Assembly (NCBI RefSeq): GCF_032362555.1
Contig: NC_083527.1
Coordinates: 4,898,001-4,962,000, forward strand
Direction of reading: 5' to 3'
DNA from: Amyelois transitella
Taxonomy: Eukaryota > Arthropoda > Insecta > Lepidoptera > Pyralidae
Length of the DNA stretch: 64,000 nucleotides
Under the pieces are notes generated by a model. That model saw only the letters and a program-made list of their open reading frames with translations. It searched no databases and was not told where the DNA came from. The position numbers and the translations under genes are program-made. Below are positions 52,701 to 62,295 of this stretch, piece after piece (position 1 is the first letter of the stretch; every line of letters starts with the position of its first letter).

Positions 52701-53167
52701 CTGTATTTTGTAAAGTTGAAGCAGTTTTAAATTCGCGCCCGTTGTGTCCACTGCCAGCTAGTGACAACCCTAATGAATTTAACGTCTTGACTGCCGGACA
52801 CTTCCTAATCGGCAGAAGTTTAACCTCCTTACCAGAGTATAATTTCCAAGAAGTGCCCGAAAATAGACTGTCACGATGGCAGTATGTACAAAAGTGCTCT
52901 CAAATTTTCTGGAAACGCTGGAGTCACGAATATTTAAATACACTTCAACAAAGAGCAAAATGGTTTAATTCATCCACCAACCTTAATGTTGGAGATTTAG
53001 TTCTGGTTAAAACCGATAATGCCCCTTCATGTAAATGGCCATTAGGGAAAATAGAAAAATTACATCCCGGTCCTGACGGTGTTGTCCGTTGTGTTACCTT
53101 GCGCACTGAAAAGAGTGTTCTGCAAAGACCAGTCAATAAACTTAGTCCATTACCCTATACCAATTAG
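49721..53167 (+). CDS. BEL polyprotein: RT, RNase H, integrase
   Basis: Resumes after the LINE with KPILINSNIPSVIETVFGCV and continues unbroken for about 1,148 codons. RT: RPSSASTPLRVVFDGSAKGS, VSDVCKMYRAILLRKEDRCY, TYGLSCSPFLAIRTLHQLAE, YMDDILYSCES (catalytic). RNase H: GFCDASSSGYAACVYVIS. Integrase: zinc-binding part HVGPRTLQNIINENYWIPSA with CKICFKC; the core has Asp in VGVDLGGPFLIK, Asp in LYSDCGTNFIASS and Glu in MGGLWEAGIKSAKYHLL. DUF5641 C-terminal module: RWQYVQKCSQIFWKRWSHEY, LNVGDLVLVKTDNAPSCKWP. These copy the RNA and insert the DNA. All catalytic residues visible, no stop. In this copy it is cut off from Gag-protease by the LINE. Confidence 0.95.
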   Translation, partial: KPILINSNIPSVIETVFGCVVSGKLFPHRENNSQNFHLSVSHNEECSLDKILHKFWELEEVPCTPVVSSMDQLAENIFVNNHFRESKGQYVVPLPFVTDPAPLGDSRAAAERRLLYTERKLARTPELHQKYNEFMREYEKLDHMERYQGDIPSKYIIPHHSILRPSSASTPLRVVFDGSAKGSNNVSLNDNLLIGLKLYPDITAIILKFRFFEYCLVSDVCKMYRAILLRKEDRCYQHILYRYSPNDPINLYELKTVTYGLSCSPFLAIRTLHQLAEDEGKRFPLAAQVLRECVYMDDILYSCESYDKACLVQDQLIGIFESANFTLKKWMSNCKDLLLRVPEENREGSVTFIKDDIDSSIKVLGLKWIPTLDCFIFSVNKTDSVSTKRSVLKLLASIYDPVGFISPCTFLAKLIMQDLWKLGIGWDEKLPDNISTTWQCYISELPILAELRIERHMLLPGQSDCDLVGFCDASSSGYAACVYVISRDCDNNVKVRLVTAKSKVAPIKPITIPRLELMGAVLLSKLIKSVCDIFTRVKINKITALSDSTIVLSWLQTEPYKLKTFVCHRVTQIIEVLPPHYWRHVCSEDNLADLCSRGASPSQLISCTQKWLYGSDWMKKDYKDWPICTFVIENNSKLPEVKLVNLFSNNSLCQETKQDFCIRMFSLFSSFTKLQRSCAWILRLKNKDKISTTLSTLELNEALDRLIRLVQSAYYESELQLLKNNKHVASLRKLSPFIDTSGFLRVGGRIGYSELPYNAKHPRLLPKDSQFTRLLIEYLHKKYLHVGPRTLQNIINENYWIPSARSVIRSVLSKCKICFKCKPSLLQPEMAPLPPTRLLPHKVFAHVGVDLGGPFLIKTSLYRHAKVSKAYLALFICFSTKAVHLEVLSSLSAECFLACLDRFVARRGLCSALYSDCGTNFIASSKHLNEIQKFLRDNENDITDGCAKRQLVWRFNVPSAPNMGGLWEAGIKSAKYHLLRSVGEKSLTFEELTTVFCKVEAVLNSRPLCPLPASDNPNEFNVLTAGHFLIGRSLTSLPEYNFQEVPENRLSRWQYVQKCSQIFWKRWSHEYLNTLQQRAKWFNSSTNLNVGDLVLVKTDNAPSCKWPLGKIEKLHPGPDGVVRCVTLRTEKSVLQRPVNKLSPLPYTN

Positions 53168-53338
53168 TTTCTTAAACTTTAAATACCTAAGTAACTCTTA
53201 GTTTTTTAATTATTATTATTATTTTTTTTTTTAAATATATTGTTATATATACCTTTGTCAATTTTCATGACTTATTATCTCTTTAAAGTATACTTTCTTA
53301 ATTATTAGAAACCATAACTATGGTTTCGGTAGGGGGTA

Positions 53339-53716
53339 TGTTTCGTATTTAATCTGTGGTTGGATACTTCCTTTTTGAATGTTGAGGGCGCCACCGGACT
53401 AATGTGTGGTAGAAAGTACCAGTTTTAGCCACCGAGAGAAAAAGTGGCGCTAGAGTAGTCTGCTTCAAGCGCGCTCGCAATCACCATCGAAACTTTTAAT
53501 AAATTTTGTTTTAAGTGATTTTGGACAGAGTTGTGTGTGTGGTATATCTTCAATTACCCGGAGGCCTCCGTGAGGAACTGGGAAATCTGCCGTGCAGAGG
53601 AAAGGTGAGTCGTACTCAAATTTCATTGGGGATTTGTCCAACCCGGGCAACCACGTTACATACCTACCTACTCTAATTTATCTCCTTTATTAAATACAGT
53701 CCATTGTTATCCCACA
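53339..53716 (+). repeat. BEL 3' LTR
   Basis: 378 bp, indistinguishable by eye from the 5' LTR, followed by the GTAGG duplication at 53717-53721. Confidence 0.95.
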
Positions 53717-53721
53717 GTAGG

Positions 53722-54259
53722 TAAGTAATATTTTTCTTACTGTTTCTATAAGACGAGGTTGCAATTTTGATCGCAACTGCGATCCCATTTCGAAAAATGT
53801 TAAGGTTATGGCGATAGAAAAATAAGTTTTCTACATTGTCTCGGGTTAGGGTATTGTGGTATCTTCGTTGTTTCTGATTTCCATAACACTACCTACTTAC
53901 TAAGGGATCGGAGCAATGTATCTGATGTTGTCCACTATTTATTTATTTACTTATTTAATATTGTGTGCGATATGGATCGACCTATTAAACTTCTATTGCT
54001 TTTTTTTAGGATGAGAAATTATAAAAGGAAAACCACGCGTGGAAGTATTATCCTCGCAAATTGGTAATGCGCCCGGCCGCCATGTTGATGACGTAATCGA
54101 ATCGATCACTCAGTACCGTTAGCAACACTGGCCGGCGTGTACGCGTACCGAGTTGTGATTCTGACAACGCACTATTTTATTATTTTGTTTCTTGTTATTT
54201 CGTTTTGTTTGTTGCTTTTGTTGTTAAGTTTTATTGTTATTTTTTATTGTTGTGTTAAA
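53722..54259. other. No gene; leader of the mariner-like element
   Basis: GTAGGTAAG at the BEL border continues the pre-insertion sequence interrupted at 39176. From about 54070 a GC-richer segment (GGCCGCCATGTTGATGACGT) leads to the ATG at 54260 and probably includes the 5' UTR of the next element. No other coding frame is supported. Confidence 0.4.
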
Positions 54260-54601
54260 ATGAGTAGAAAAGTACTGCATAGTCGTGCTCGAGAAATCAT
54301 TAATAAAGTGGACGATTACTTTGAAAAAGAAAAGGATGACACTAAAATACTACTTTAAACTGTAACCCGAGCCCTCAAAAACGCACCGGACACTAGTGAA
54401 AATATTGATATTCCGAAACAAACTGTATTAGATATATTAAAACACTTACAAAATACCACCAAGGTCACGCAGCGTGTATTAAGCGCTACAGGGATAGCAA
54501 AAAACACAATGGCCAAATTAACCCTTCTTTGCATGATGATGGAAATTTCAATCATAACATTTAGTGAAGAAAAAAAGGTACTCAAAAACTGTAAACTTTA
54601 A

Positions 54602-55031
54602 ATTTGTTGTTCCTGGCAACTTTATAAATGACTATTGCGTACAACAAAACCCTAGTACCAGTCTACTGGAAGAAGAATTACAATAAAAAAAAAGAAAGGT
54701 CACTTCGGTGTAAATTTCCCAAATGTAAAGGCTATTCCACAATTTCGTGTAATCAATGTGGAGTTAATTTGTGCTTGAATAAAATAATAATTGTTTTTTA
54801 AATTATCATTTAGAATATAGGAGAACAAGTAAACAATATCTTTTGACTTATTTAGTACTGAGCTATATATGTAACAATGCATAATGATGTAAATTATCAT
54901 CACTGTTTTTTAAATAATTCAAATTCTTATTTATACTAGGATTTTTTTAAATATTTTTTCTTTAATCTAGAGCATTAATTACATCAACCTGATTTATTTA
55001 AAAAAAATAGGAAAAATCATGCAATTAAGGG
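54602..55031 (+). pseudogene. piggyBac remnant with Cys-rich tail inside the mariner-like element
   Basis: Translation gives STSLLEEELQ, stop, then LRCKFPKCKGYSTISCNQCG with VNLCLNK, the piggyBac C-terminal zinc-binding tail. The right end reads GCAATTAAGGG followed by TTAA (55032-55035), after which the mariner-like frame resumes. A TTAA also lies at 54598-54601 on the left, but the sequence inside it is not a matching terminal repeat, so the remnant is 5'-truncated. Confidence 0.65.
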
Positions 55032-55259
55032 TTAAGGCGCGAAAAAGAAACGGCTGTGGCTAGTGGCAGTAAAATTAAAACACCAATTAAAAAAAAGAGA
55101 GGCAATAAGGAGTTTTTAGATTCATTTGCATTATCTGCATTGAGAAATATCATTAATTCAATGTACACAGTCCGCAAAGAAATACCTACTATGCGCAAAA
55201 TTATGGCTGCTGCCAGACAAGATTTGTGGTCGTCCAAATCAAAAGGGACCTTATAGCGG

Positions 55260-56400
55260 AAATGAGTTATGTACAGAACTGAAAACTACATAAACGTACC
55301 GAGCTATAGACCCAAGAACCAACCTTCTAACCACTACCGTTATTTTTTTACGAATTTTTGAAGTTCACTGATCGAAATTATAAGTTTTGAGAAAATCGCA
55401 ATTTAAGTATGCCGTACAAAAAAGTTATGTTTTAGTGTGAAGTTATGTAACTGATGGTGGTATACTTTGATTGACTATGATTATAACTAATGGATTTTTT
55501 TACAATCCTTGCATAAACTTGTCTGTTGTGGGAACTAGACCTGCCAACATAATGCATTATCAATGAGATGCAAAGTATCAATAATAGTATTAAAAATAAG
55601 TAAACCGCCTGTTTGTCACTAAACTTTTATCGTTTTTATAATGCTACTAATTACATAGATTTGCGAAAGGCCTTAGATGTAAATAAAAACAACACATAAT
55701 TTAAAAAAAAGTAGTTTTTATTTACTAGCAAAAATTCTTATTCTTTATAAACTTTGAAATCTGACAGTAACAAAATCAACGCTTAATTACTAAATAGGTT
55801 ATACATAATTGGTTAAGATGCTAATAAAGCTAAGAGATCAATGATAACTGTTAGTTATGATCTTTTAAAGTTACGTAGAGAACTGAACAATTTCTTCAAA
55901 CAAATTTAAAAAGGGCCCTTATGGTAGGCACTAAACATTTTTTTTAATTTTTAGCATGCAAAATCAACATTTTAGTGCAACATTCAAGATAACTTAAATT
56001 TTCTTTTTTTATTATCACAACAAGGTATGAAAATGTTACTTAGTTAACAAATTTAGATATAAATTTTCGTAACAAGTATAATACGTAAAAAAGGACCCTT
56101 ACGGCGGTCCGTTGCAGTCTGCTGACACTTATCTCTTAGTATAGTTAATTAGTTTAAGTATTTAAATAATGGTAAACAATCTTGATACGTTTTTGTCGAA
56201 AAATACATTTATAAAATAATTTATAGCCATTACAAGATGAAACAAAATGAAATAACAGATGTTCTAATGAATTACTTTTGCTATTAACCTTAGCCTATTT
56301 TAAAAATATTTTTTATGATAAAAAACATAACAAGATTGTTTACCTCTAAAGTACCAAAACAAAATATGGACTACAATAGTGGGACCTTAGACCTAAGACC
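55260..56400. other. Noncoding left arm of the Sola-like element
   Basis: No gene. Contains two internal repeats of the terminal motif (about 55908-55930 and 56088-56108) and GGGACCTTAGACCTAAGACC at about 56390, consistent with transposase binding sites. Confidence 0.5.
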
Positions 56401-56796
56401 TTAAGGCGGTAAATTACCGTACATCTTTTTTAAGTTTTTAAGGACTCTTTGCTTTAAATTCTTTTTATTTTGTGTTTCACTCAAATCACCATGCTTATTA
56501 ACGTTATCACTAGTAATGGGATGCAAATCCTCAGCTGCCATTTCAGTTTTTAACGATTGAATTGTGTTAAATATTGTTGAATAAGCTATAGTTCGCATGT
56601 TTTCAGGCAAGCGTTCTAATTCAAACGCCACAATTCTTGCAAAATCTTCATTGCGAGGATCATTTATAGTTCGGTTATGGAAATTAATTTCTGGTAAATT
56701 TCGAGTAGTATAAAATATCTCTTGTGTACTATTACCTTCATCGTTCCTTAATGTAAATGTAATTCCAGCTTCAGGAGTTTGAGTTTCTTTGTGTTC
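56401..56796 (-). CDS. BESS-like C-terminal exon in the Sola-like element
   Basis: On the minus strand an acceptor (TTTCTTTTTACAG, exon from 56796) opens a frame of about 130 codons: EHKETQTPEAGITFTLRNDE, then EDFARIVAFELERLPENMRT followed by IAYSTIFNTIQ, and a basic end (KKNLKQRVLKNLKKMYGNLP). The FxxxVAxELxxLPxxxRxxAxxxIxxxI pattern is like the BESS interaction motif of MADF proteins. No ATG or MADF part is found next to it; an upstream exon, perhaps shared with the transposase leader, would be required. It may be an alternative 3' exon or an accessory protein. Splicing from the transposase exon with the GTAAG at its end would hit a stop, so I do not favour that. Confidence 0.4.
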   Translation of the reverse strand, partial: EHKETQTPEAGITFTLRNDEGNSTQEIFYTTRNLPEINFHNRTINDPRNEDFARIVAFELERLPENMRTIAYSTIFNTIQSLKTEMAAEDLHPITSDNVNKHGDLSETQNKKNLKQRVLKNLKKMYGNLPP

Positions 56797-56855
56797 TGTA
56801 AAAAGAAAGACCAGGTATTGTAATTAGGTACTACGTCATAGTAGGAAAATTTTCC

Positions 56856-59528
56856 CTAATCAGATTTTTGTTCATCCAGTTTCCTTTTCTTACAAAAGTA
56901 GATACCACTGCGTATCTGGTTTCTATGGCCAGACTCTCCACAATAACTGCAAGTGGGTGATTTGCGTTTGAGAGTTACAGAAAGTGTGTTGGTTTGTATT
57001 TTACTAACACCTGGTTCAACATGTTCTTGTGTGTATTGGGATTGTTCAGAATTAGTAAGTGCTAAGGGATCGCTTGCAATAGCTAATTTAGGTTGTGGGC
57101 AAAGTATATCTTGTGAATGTGCAAGTACGAAAGGTCTTATTTTTTCAAATAAATATTTCTGCCTCTCAGAAGAAAGGCCTTGAGGTTCGATTTCTGTAGG
57201 CATACTATCCCCAAATTTATTTTCTGTGAACACGACATGCGTACTGTGACCTTCCCCGGAGCAATTTTTTGTGCATTGCAATAGCCCTATCGATGTAGAC
57301 TCAGTTTTGAAATGAGAAAAGGATTTTAATTTTTGCAACTTAACACCTTTTGCGTCCGTGAAGTATTTAACCCAGTCATATGTCTTTACATTAACAGCGT
57401 CACCCGATTCATTTCCTACCAAAACAGTCATTATAGAATTTGATCGCTTACATGCCGTAACCGCTATCTCGCAAACGTCTTTGACGGTATTTACAACAGA
57501 TCTTCGAAATTTTTTTTTAAATAAGCCAAAATATTGGTCTGGCGCAAACTTTGTGTGGCCTACAGGCAAAAATGACAGCTGAAAGCTCTTGTGTCTAGCA
57601 GTCATGACACGCCAAACAGCGTATTGCAAAACATAGTTATTTTTGTTTTGACCACAGCAATTATCTGCGTGGCAGATTACGTTGGTTTCTCCTAAAGACA
57701 AAGTTTCAAAAAAATTGTGGATCAATGATATCACAACGTTAGCCCCCTTTCCAATAACGCAAGCTTCAGGAATTACATACAATATAAATTTGCCTAAAGG
57801 TTCTACAGCGATACCAAAAAGGGCTACTTTGTACCCTGTTAGAAAATATAATGGGCCAACCTGTTGCGAGTCATGAGGAAGATGAATTTGCTGCGCAAAA
57901 TCGAAGGAAATATGAAGAACGCCTTCAAAAGAGCACGGAGGGTGCGGGCCGAGAACACAATTTGAAACTTGCGAAGCTGATTCTGCAATTACATCTTTAT
58001 AATATTGTCTCTCTGTTTGAGCTTTTTGTAAATGTTCTACGGATTCCATATATAGTTTTGTTTTCACTTCTTCGTCCATATTTCTTGATTTGGAAATGCT
58101 CATTACATTTTGTTGGCAAACATGACAAAGATCTGTACGAGGCTTTTGAATCACAATATGAGGACAAAAATCATCCCATATTTTGTACCACGAAGAACGA
58201 CCTACATACGTTTTTTCTGATTTTGTACATGCCTCAACGTACTTCTCGTATATATATTGTTTTGTCATGCTACTTGGCAAAATGTTAAGATCTGGGTTAC
58301 TGTAATAAGGTAAACGCCCCGGGAGCACAAGAGAATTTTGTTCTGAAAATGATTTAATAAAAGTGACAGCTGTGACACGTTGTTCTAATGTAAACGAATG
58401 ATGAATGTTTTTGCTCAATTTATGCTCTTTTAATTCTACTCCATGCTCATTAACATGTTTTACAATGTTTTTAAACTTTTTCGGACCTACTCCATGGACA
58501 AAAACAAAGAAGCTTTTGCAGACAATTTTGCCCCTAAACATATACTTAACCGCGGCACGCTCCCTGTTTTTTATTTTGTGCTTTGATTCTTTTGACGTGT
58601 CTGGATTATTATCAACCAAGCAGTTTAAAGCACCCGTTAACAAAATGTCTTGATGATTTGAGTGAAAATCACAGTTACTATTTAAACTTATACAATCAAA
58701 TCGAGATTTTAAAATTTCCTCCTTTGCAAATAACTTGAAACACTGCTTTTGACAGCACCCGTTTTCAAAAAATATATTTTCTTCAATCGATACAAGGTCA
58801 GTAGTTTCGCCTTCTACGAAATCTACTGTCAATATATCTCGTGTTATTATACCCGTTTCAAAATCTTCATCTTCACCATCAGCTTGTTGATGTGGTAATT
58901 TAACATTACTGACATACATCGAATATTCATCTTGGAAGGTTCTTAATTCTGACTCCCAGGTTTTATGTGATTGAATTCCTACAACAATTTGAGCAAAGAT
59001 TTTGTCAATACCTAAATGAAATTCAGTGTATATTTAACACAAAATTCACATCACAATTTTTCTTACAATTTATTATGATAATTAGAATAGGCTGGTACAT
59101 ACGATTTGAGCGCCATCTTGAGTCAAGTTATTCCGCGCGGACAGTAACAATAATCTACCTATACTACTACTAACAAACAAAAAACAAAACAAATAAATGA
59201 GATAGACATAACCTACGCAAGATTACTGTTAAAATCAATGTAAAAATATTGTTTACCTTTTATAGTTATTTGACAGTTGCACTGGGATGTACATGCGTGA
59301 TCCGATGAGAAGTTCTCAAGTTCTTTATGGTCACCTAAAACAATAAGAACAAAATTAAAAACTTTGAAGTACCTAACTTGCGCAAAAATAATACATACCT
59401 ACTTATCTATTTATTGATTTGAGACTATAGGTTTTGTACTTACGTGCCAGTTCTTGAGACTTTGAAATAATTGTTGGTTGGCTATCTGTAGTATCGATAT
59501 AAGTATTCACTTCTGTTTCCTCTTCCAT
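56856..59528 (-). CDS. Sola-like transposase, 772 aa, spliced and intact
   Basis: Noncoding exon 1 ends at 59647 (TTGAG|GTAAGT). Exon 2 is 59560-59444 with the ATG at 59528 (MEEETEVNTYIDTTDSQPTI), exon 3 is 59334-59257 (DHACTSQCNCQI), exon 4 starts at 59011 and runs to the stop at 56856. All junctions have GT/AG and 85 + 78 + 2156 nt gives 773 codons with no stop. A Cys-rich region (ENGCCQKQCFKLFAKEE), RAAVKYMFRGKIVCKSFFVF, and a CxxC pair in RTDLCHVCQQNVM precede the core. Candidate catalytic residues: Asp in VLHISFDFAQQIHLP, Asp in ICHADNCCGQNKNNYVLQ, Asp in PVGHTKFAPDQYFGLFKKKF. A zinc knuckle CSYCGESGHRNQ is near the end. In the cell it would bind the TIRs and cut and paste the element. 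It is the functional-looking relative of the relic at 4717-7306. Confidence 0.8.
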
Positions 59529-59647
59529 CGCGATGGTATAGGTGTTAGTTGATTTCAAATCTATAAAACAAAAAATTTAATAAATAACAGGAGTGAGTAC
59601 GCAATAGAAATACTAATTCGATTATATCTTCATGATACAAACTTACC

Positions 59648-60224
59648 TCAAGCATGGACATAGCCTCAAGTGTAAACGATAAACGAATTTCCTTCCGGAG
59701 AGCACCACGCGCGAACGGTCGTTCAGTTGGATCACAAAATCTTGACTGACTGAAAGTGGGTGCGAGCGACGCGTGCGACCGGCAACCGCGACGCGACGAC
59801 GACTGTGCGTGAGCGAGACATAACTATCTAGCCTTGCTTCTTGTCAAAGGATACCGCCGCATATACAAAGAATGCCGCATGCAGCGCGGCGTGCGACACT
59901 AAAATGGCGGGTATACGATGAATAGTTTAGTTTATACCTACTTTGCAATATTCAAATGTCGATAAATATGGTTTAAATTACAAGAAAAACTATTTGTTAG
60001 GTCTTGCCGCGATAAGGTTCCTTTTTTACTAAACTTTAGATGGATACAAAACTTTTTTAAATTGACGTTTCGAAAAGTTGAACACATCTACATGTAGTAA
60101 ATACAATCATCTTTTTAAAAATACAATTAATAAAAAAACGATTTTTTTTGAGGTATTTTACAAATTTATTAATATCTCGGAAACTAGCTACCGCCATAAG
60201 GTCCCTTTTGATTTGGACGACCAC
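59648..60224 (-). promoter_or_regulatory. Promoter/leader region of the Sola-like element
   Basis: A GC-rich, CpG-rich block (59690-59880) upstream of the first splice donor, bounded by the right TIR. It includes an inverted copy of the terminal motif near 60006-60026 (GCGATAAGGTTCCTTTTTT). A TATA box is not obvious. Transcription would run leftward. Confidence 0.4.
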
Positions 60225-61231
60225 ATTTAGATTATAAAGCAAGTGAGACTACATTACGTAACCTAATGAAAAACTGTCTCGGCTATAAATTCAAGAAATG
60301 TTATCAAAAAAGATTACATTTGATTGAAAGACCGAATATTCAAGCATGGAGAGCTAAGTATTTGCGCCGGATGAAGCAAAACGACTCTCTTGGCTCTGAC
60401 AAAAAACTAGTTTTTTATATAGATGAGACCTGGATCCACGCCCATTATACTGTGAAAAGCTGTTGGCAATCGGCTACGGATGTTGGAGTGAAAAAAAATG
60501 ATAGTCCAGGTCGCCGGTGGATAATAGTTCACGCAGGAAGTGAATCTGGGTTTGTGGAAGGATCACTGTTGATGTTTAAAGCAAAGACAAAAACCGGTGA
60601 TTATCACGATGAAATGAATGCTGAAAATTTTACCAAATGGATGCAGGAGAAACTTATACCGAATATACCCCCCAACAGCATTATTGTCATGGACAACGCC
60701 TCATACCACAGCAAAGAAGAAGACAGAACTCCCAATATGAGCGCAAAAAAACAGGTTATGGTCGAATGGCTCCAAGCCCACAATATTGAGTTTTCGGAAC
60801 ACTATACTAAACCAGAACTATATTTACTAATAAAAAAAAATAAACCTGAGAAAAAATATAAAATTGATAGATTATTAACTGACCATGGCCACGAAGTTGT
60901 GAGGCTGCCACCGTATAATTGCGACCTAAATCCGATTGAGTATATATGGCATCTGGTCAAACAAAGAGTTTCTGACAAGAATGTGGAACAGTTGGAGAGC
61001 AAAATTGAATCTTTAACTTTGGAGGCTATACAGTCAATTACGCCTGAAGACTGGAAAAAGGAGATAAATCATGTCAAAAGGCTTCAAGAAGAATACTGGC
61101 AAAAAGATAGATTAGTAGACGAGTTGTTCATTATCAACACTGAAAATGATAGTGAATCAGAGACAACAGATTCAGAAACCGACTCCGAATCTGATATAGA
61201 TTATATGAGTGGGGTTGAAGAGCTACCTTAG

Positions 61232-61639
61232 ATTTTTAAAATTGTGCTAATAAACATTAAAAATTAATGATTGTTTTTGTTTTATTTTAAATAGATATAT
61301 AAGTTCAATTATTATAATACTTATAGTAATGTAACGTAAAGTAATATTCATACATTAAATTTTCTTACTTGACTAAAAATTTTAATTATCAAGTTTTTTT
61401 CGATTTTTATTGTTGTAGTCGAATATTTGTAAATATATTTTGATTATATATACATTTGCGTAAGTGATTAATACTAATTATTCATTATCAAAGCAATTAT
61501 AAAGTAAAACATTTGATTGCAAAAGCAGTTAAACTGAATCTTGAAGTCATATGCAATATATATTTTAACTCATTTTTTGTTAGCTGTACTTTTTAGTTGC
61601 GGGTGACGTCACGGGGATGTGACTTCGACAAGGTTCCAG
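61232..61639. other. 3' flank of the mariner-like element; no gene
   Basis: AATAAACATT at about 61249 is a likely polyadenylation signal for the mariner-like gene. The rest is AT-rich. GGGTGACGTCACGGGGATGT at 61601 may mark the 5' end of the following pogo-like element. Confidence 0.4.
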
Positions 61640-62295
61640 CGCATTACCAACTTGCGGGAATATTACATCGGAAGAGGTCTATGAACTAGCAGCTAAGGAA
61701 GTATGGGAATATAAAAAGAGCCTGAGGGAAGCTGCTAGAAGTTTCGAAATATGCCATGTAACACTTCATACGTTTATGAAAAAGAAGAAAGAAGGCTTAT
61801 CGGTTGAACTGGGATATAAAAAAAAAGACAAGTGTTTAATACACAACAAGAAATTAAGTTAGCAGAATATCTTGTACAATGAGCTGTAATATACTTTGGA
61901 TTACTACCTAGTGAAGTCAAAAAACTGGCGTATGAAATTGCCGTTTATCACAAGATTTCCAACATTCCTGAAAGTTGGACAAGAAATAAGTCCGCTGGTA
62001 ATGACTGGTTTACAGCATTTTTGAAGAGGAACCCAAATTTGGCACTGCGAAGCCCGGAAGCAACCAGTTTAAGTCGAGCTACATCGTTTAACCGAACAAA
62101 TGTGGAAGAGTTTTTCACAAAATACAAGGAAATTCTTCAGAGGTACAATCTAACTGCAAGTAGGATTTGGAACGTTGACGAAACGGGAGTCACAACAGTA
62201 CAGAAACCAACGAAGATCGTCGCACAGCGCAGTTCAAAACAAGTTGGAGCATTCACATCTGCCGAAAGGGGCGTCTTGGTAACTGTGGCAGCAGC
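61640..62295 (+). pseudogene. pogo-like DDE transposase, front half (frameshifted)
   Basis: Starts inside the psq-type domain: ITSEEVYELAAKEVWEYKKS, LREAARSFEICHVTLHTFMK. A frame change near 61830 and a stop near 61881 precede GLLPSEVKKLAYEIAVYHKI and SWTRNKSAGNDWFTAFLKRN, then PNLALRSPEATSLSRATSFN, the linker. The first catalytic Asp is in RIWNVDETGVTTVQKPTKIV and SKQVGAFTSAERGVLVTVA follows. Homology ends at about 62290, where LINE sequence begins in the same frame. A cousin of the element at 12767. Confidence 0.8.

Larger units (their letters stand above)
39177..53721 (+). mobile_element. BEL/Pao LTR retrotransposon, young, with nested LINE and hAT
   Basis: Two 378-bp LTRs (39182-39559 and 53339-53716) appear identical base for base by eye. 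The target duplication GTAGG is at 39177-39181 and 53717-53721. LTRs start TGTTTCGT and end CCCACA. A TGGTTCTTCGAGCC primer-binding-like site follows the 5' LTR by three bases, and a purine tract (GGTAGGGGG) precedes the 3' LTR. Gag, protease, RT, RNase H and integrase are present. A full-length LINE lies between protease and RT. Identical LTRs imply insertion recently in evolutionary terms. Confidence 0.95.
55226..60224 (-). mobile_element. Complete Sola-like DNA transposon, 4,999 bp, ATTT target duplication
   Basis: TIRs begin GTGGTCGTCCAAATCAAAAG (55226 onward) and the right end is its complement up to 60224. The perfect part is 28 bp or more and extends as GGACCTTAT(A/G)GCGG. ATTT flanks both ends (55222-55225 and 60225-60228). 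Removing the element plus one ATTT restores the mariner-like reading frame exactly. Further subterminal copies of the AAAGGRCCCTTAYGGYGG motif lie near 55911, 56090 and, inverted, 60008. It contains a multi-exon transposase and a second BESS-like coding exon on the minus strand. A 4-bp duplication and three Asp catalytic positions fit the Sola superfamily; formal classification needs alignment. Confidence 0.8.
54260..61231 (+). pseudogene. Tc1/mariner-related transposase with long D-E spacer, split by two insertions
   Basis: ATG 54260 starts MSRKVLHSRAREIINKVDDY. After a stop, helix-turn-helix traces are TKVTQRVLSATGIAKNT. From the TTAA at 55032: LRREKETAVASGSKIKTPIK, LDSFALSALRNIINSMYTVR and KEIPTMRKIMAAARQDL, up to the Sola-like insertion at 55226. 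After it, from 60225, LDYKASETTLRNLMKN continues in frame, then ERPNIQAWRAKYLRRMKQND. Catalytic residues: VFYIDETWIHAHYTVKSC (D), NSIIVMDNASYHSKEED (D), PPYNCDLNPIEYIWHLVKQR (E). I count 81 residues between the second D and the E, against 34 in classic Tc1, recalling the DD82E/Sailor type. The catalytic half is open to 61231 with an acidic Ser/Glu/Asp tail. The N-terminal stop makes it inactive even without the insertions. Confidence 0.8.

Noticed and set aside
57851..58288. 145-codon plus-strand frame
   Set aside because: Antisense shadow of the Sola-like transposase exon 4, which has conserved motifs and splice sites.
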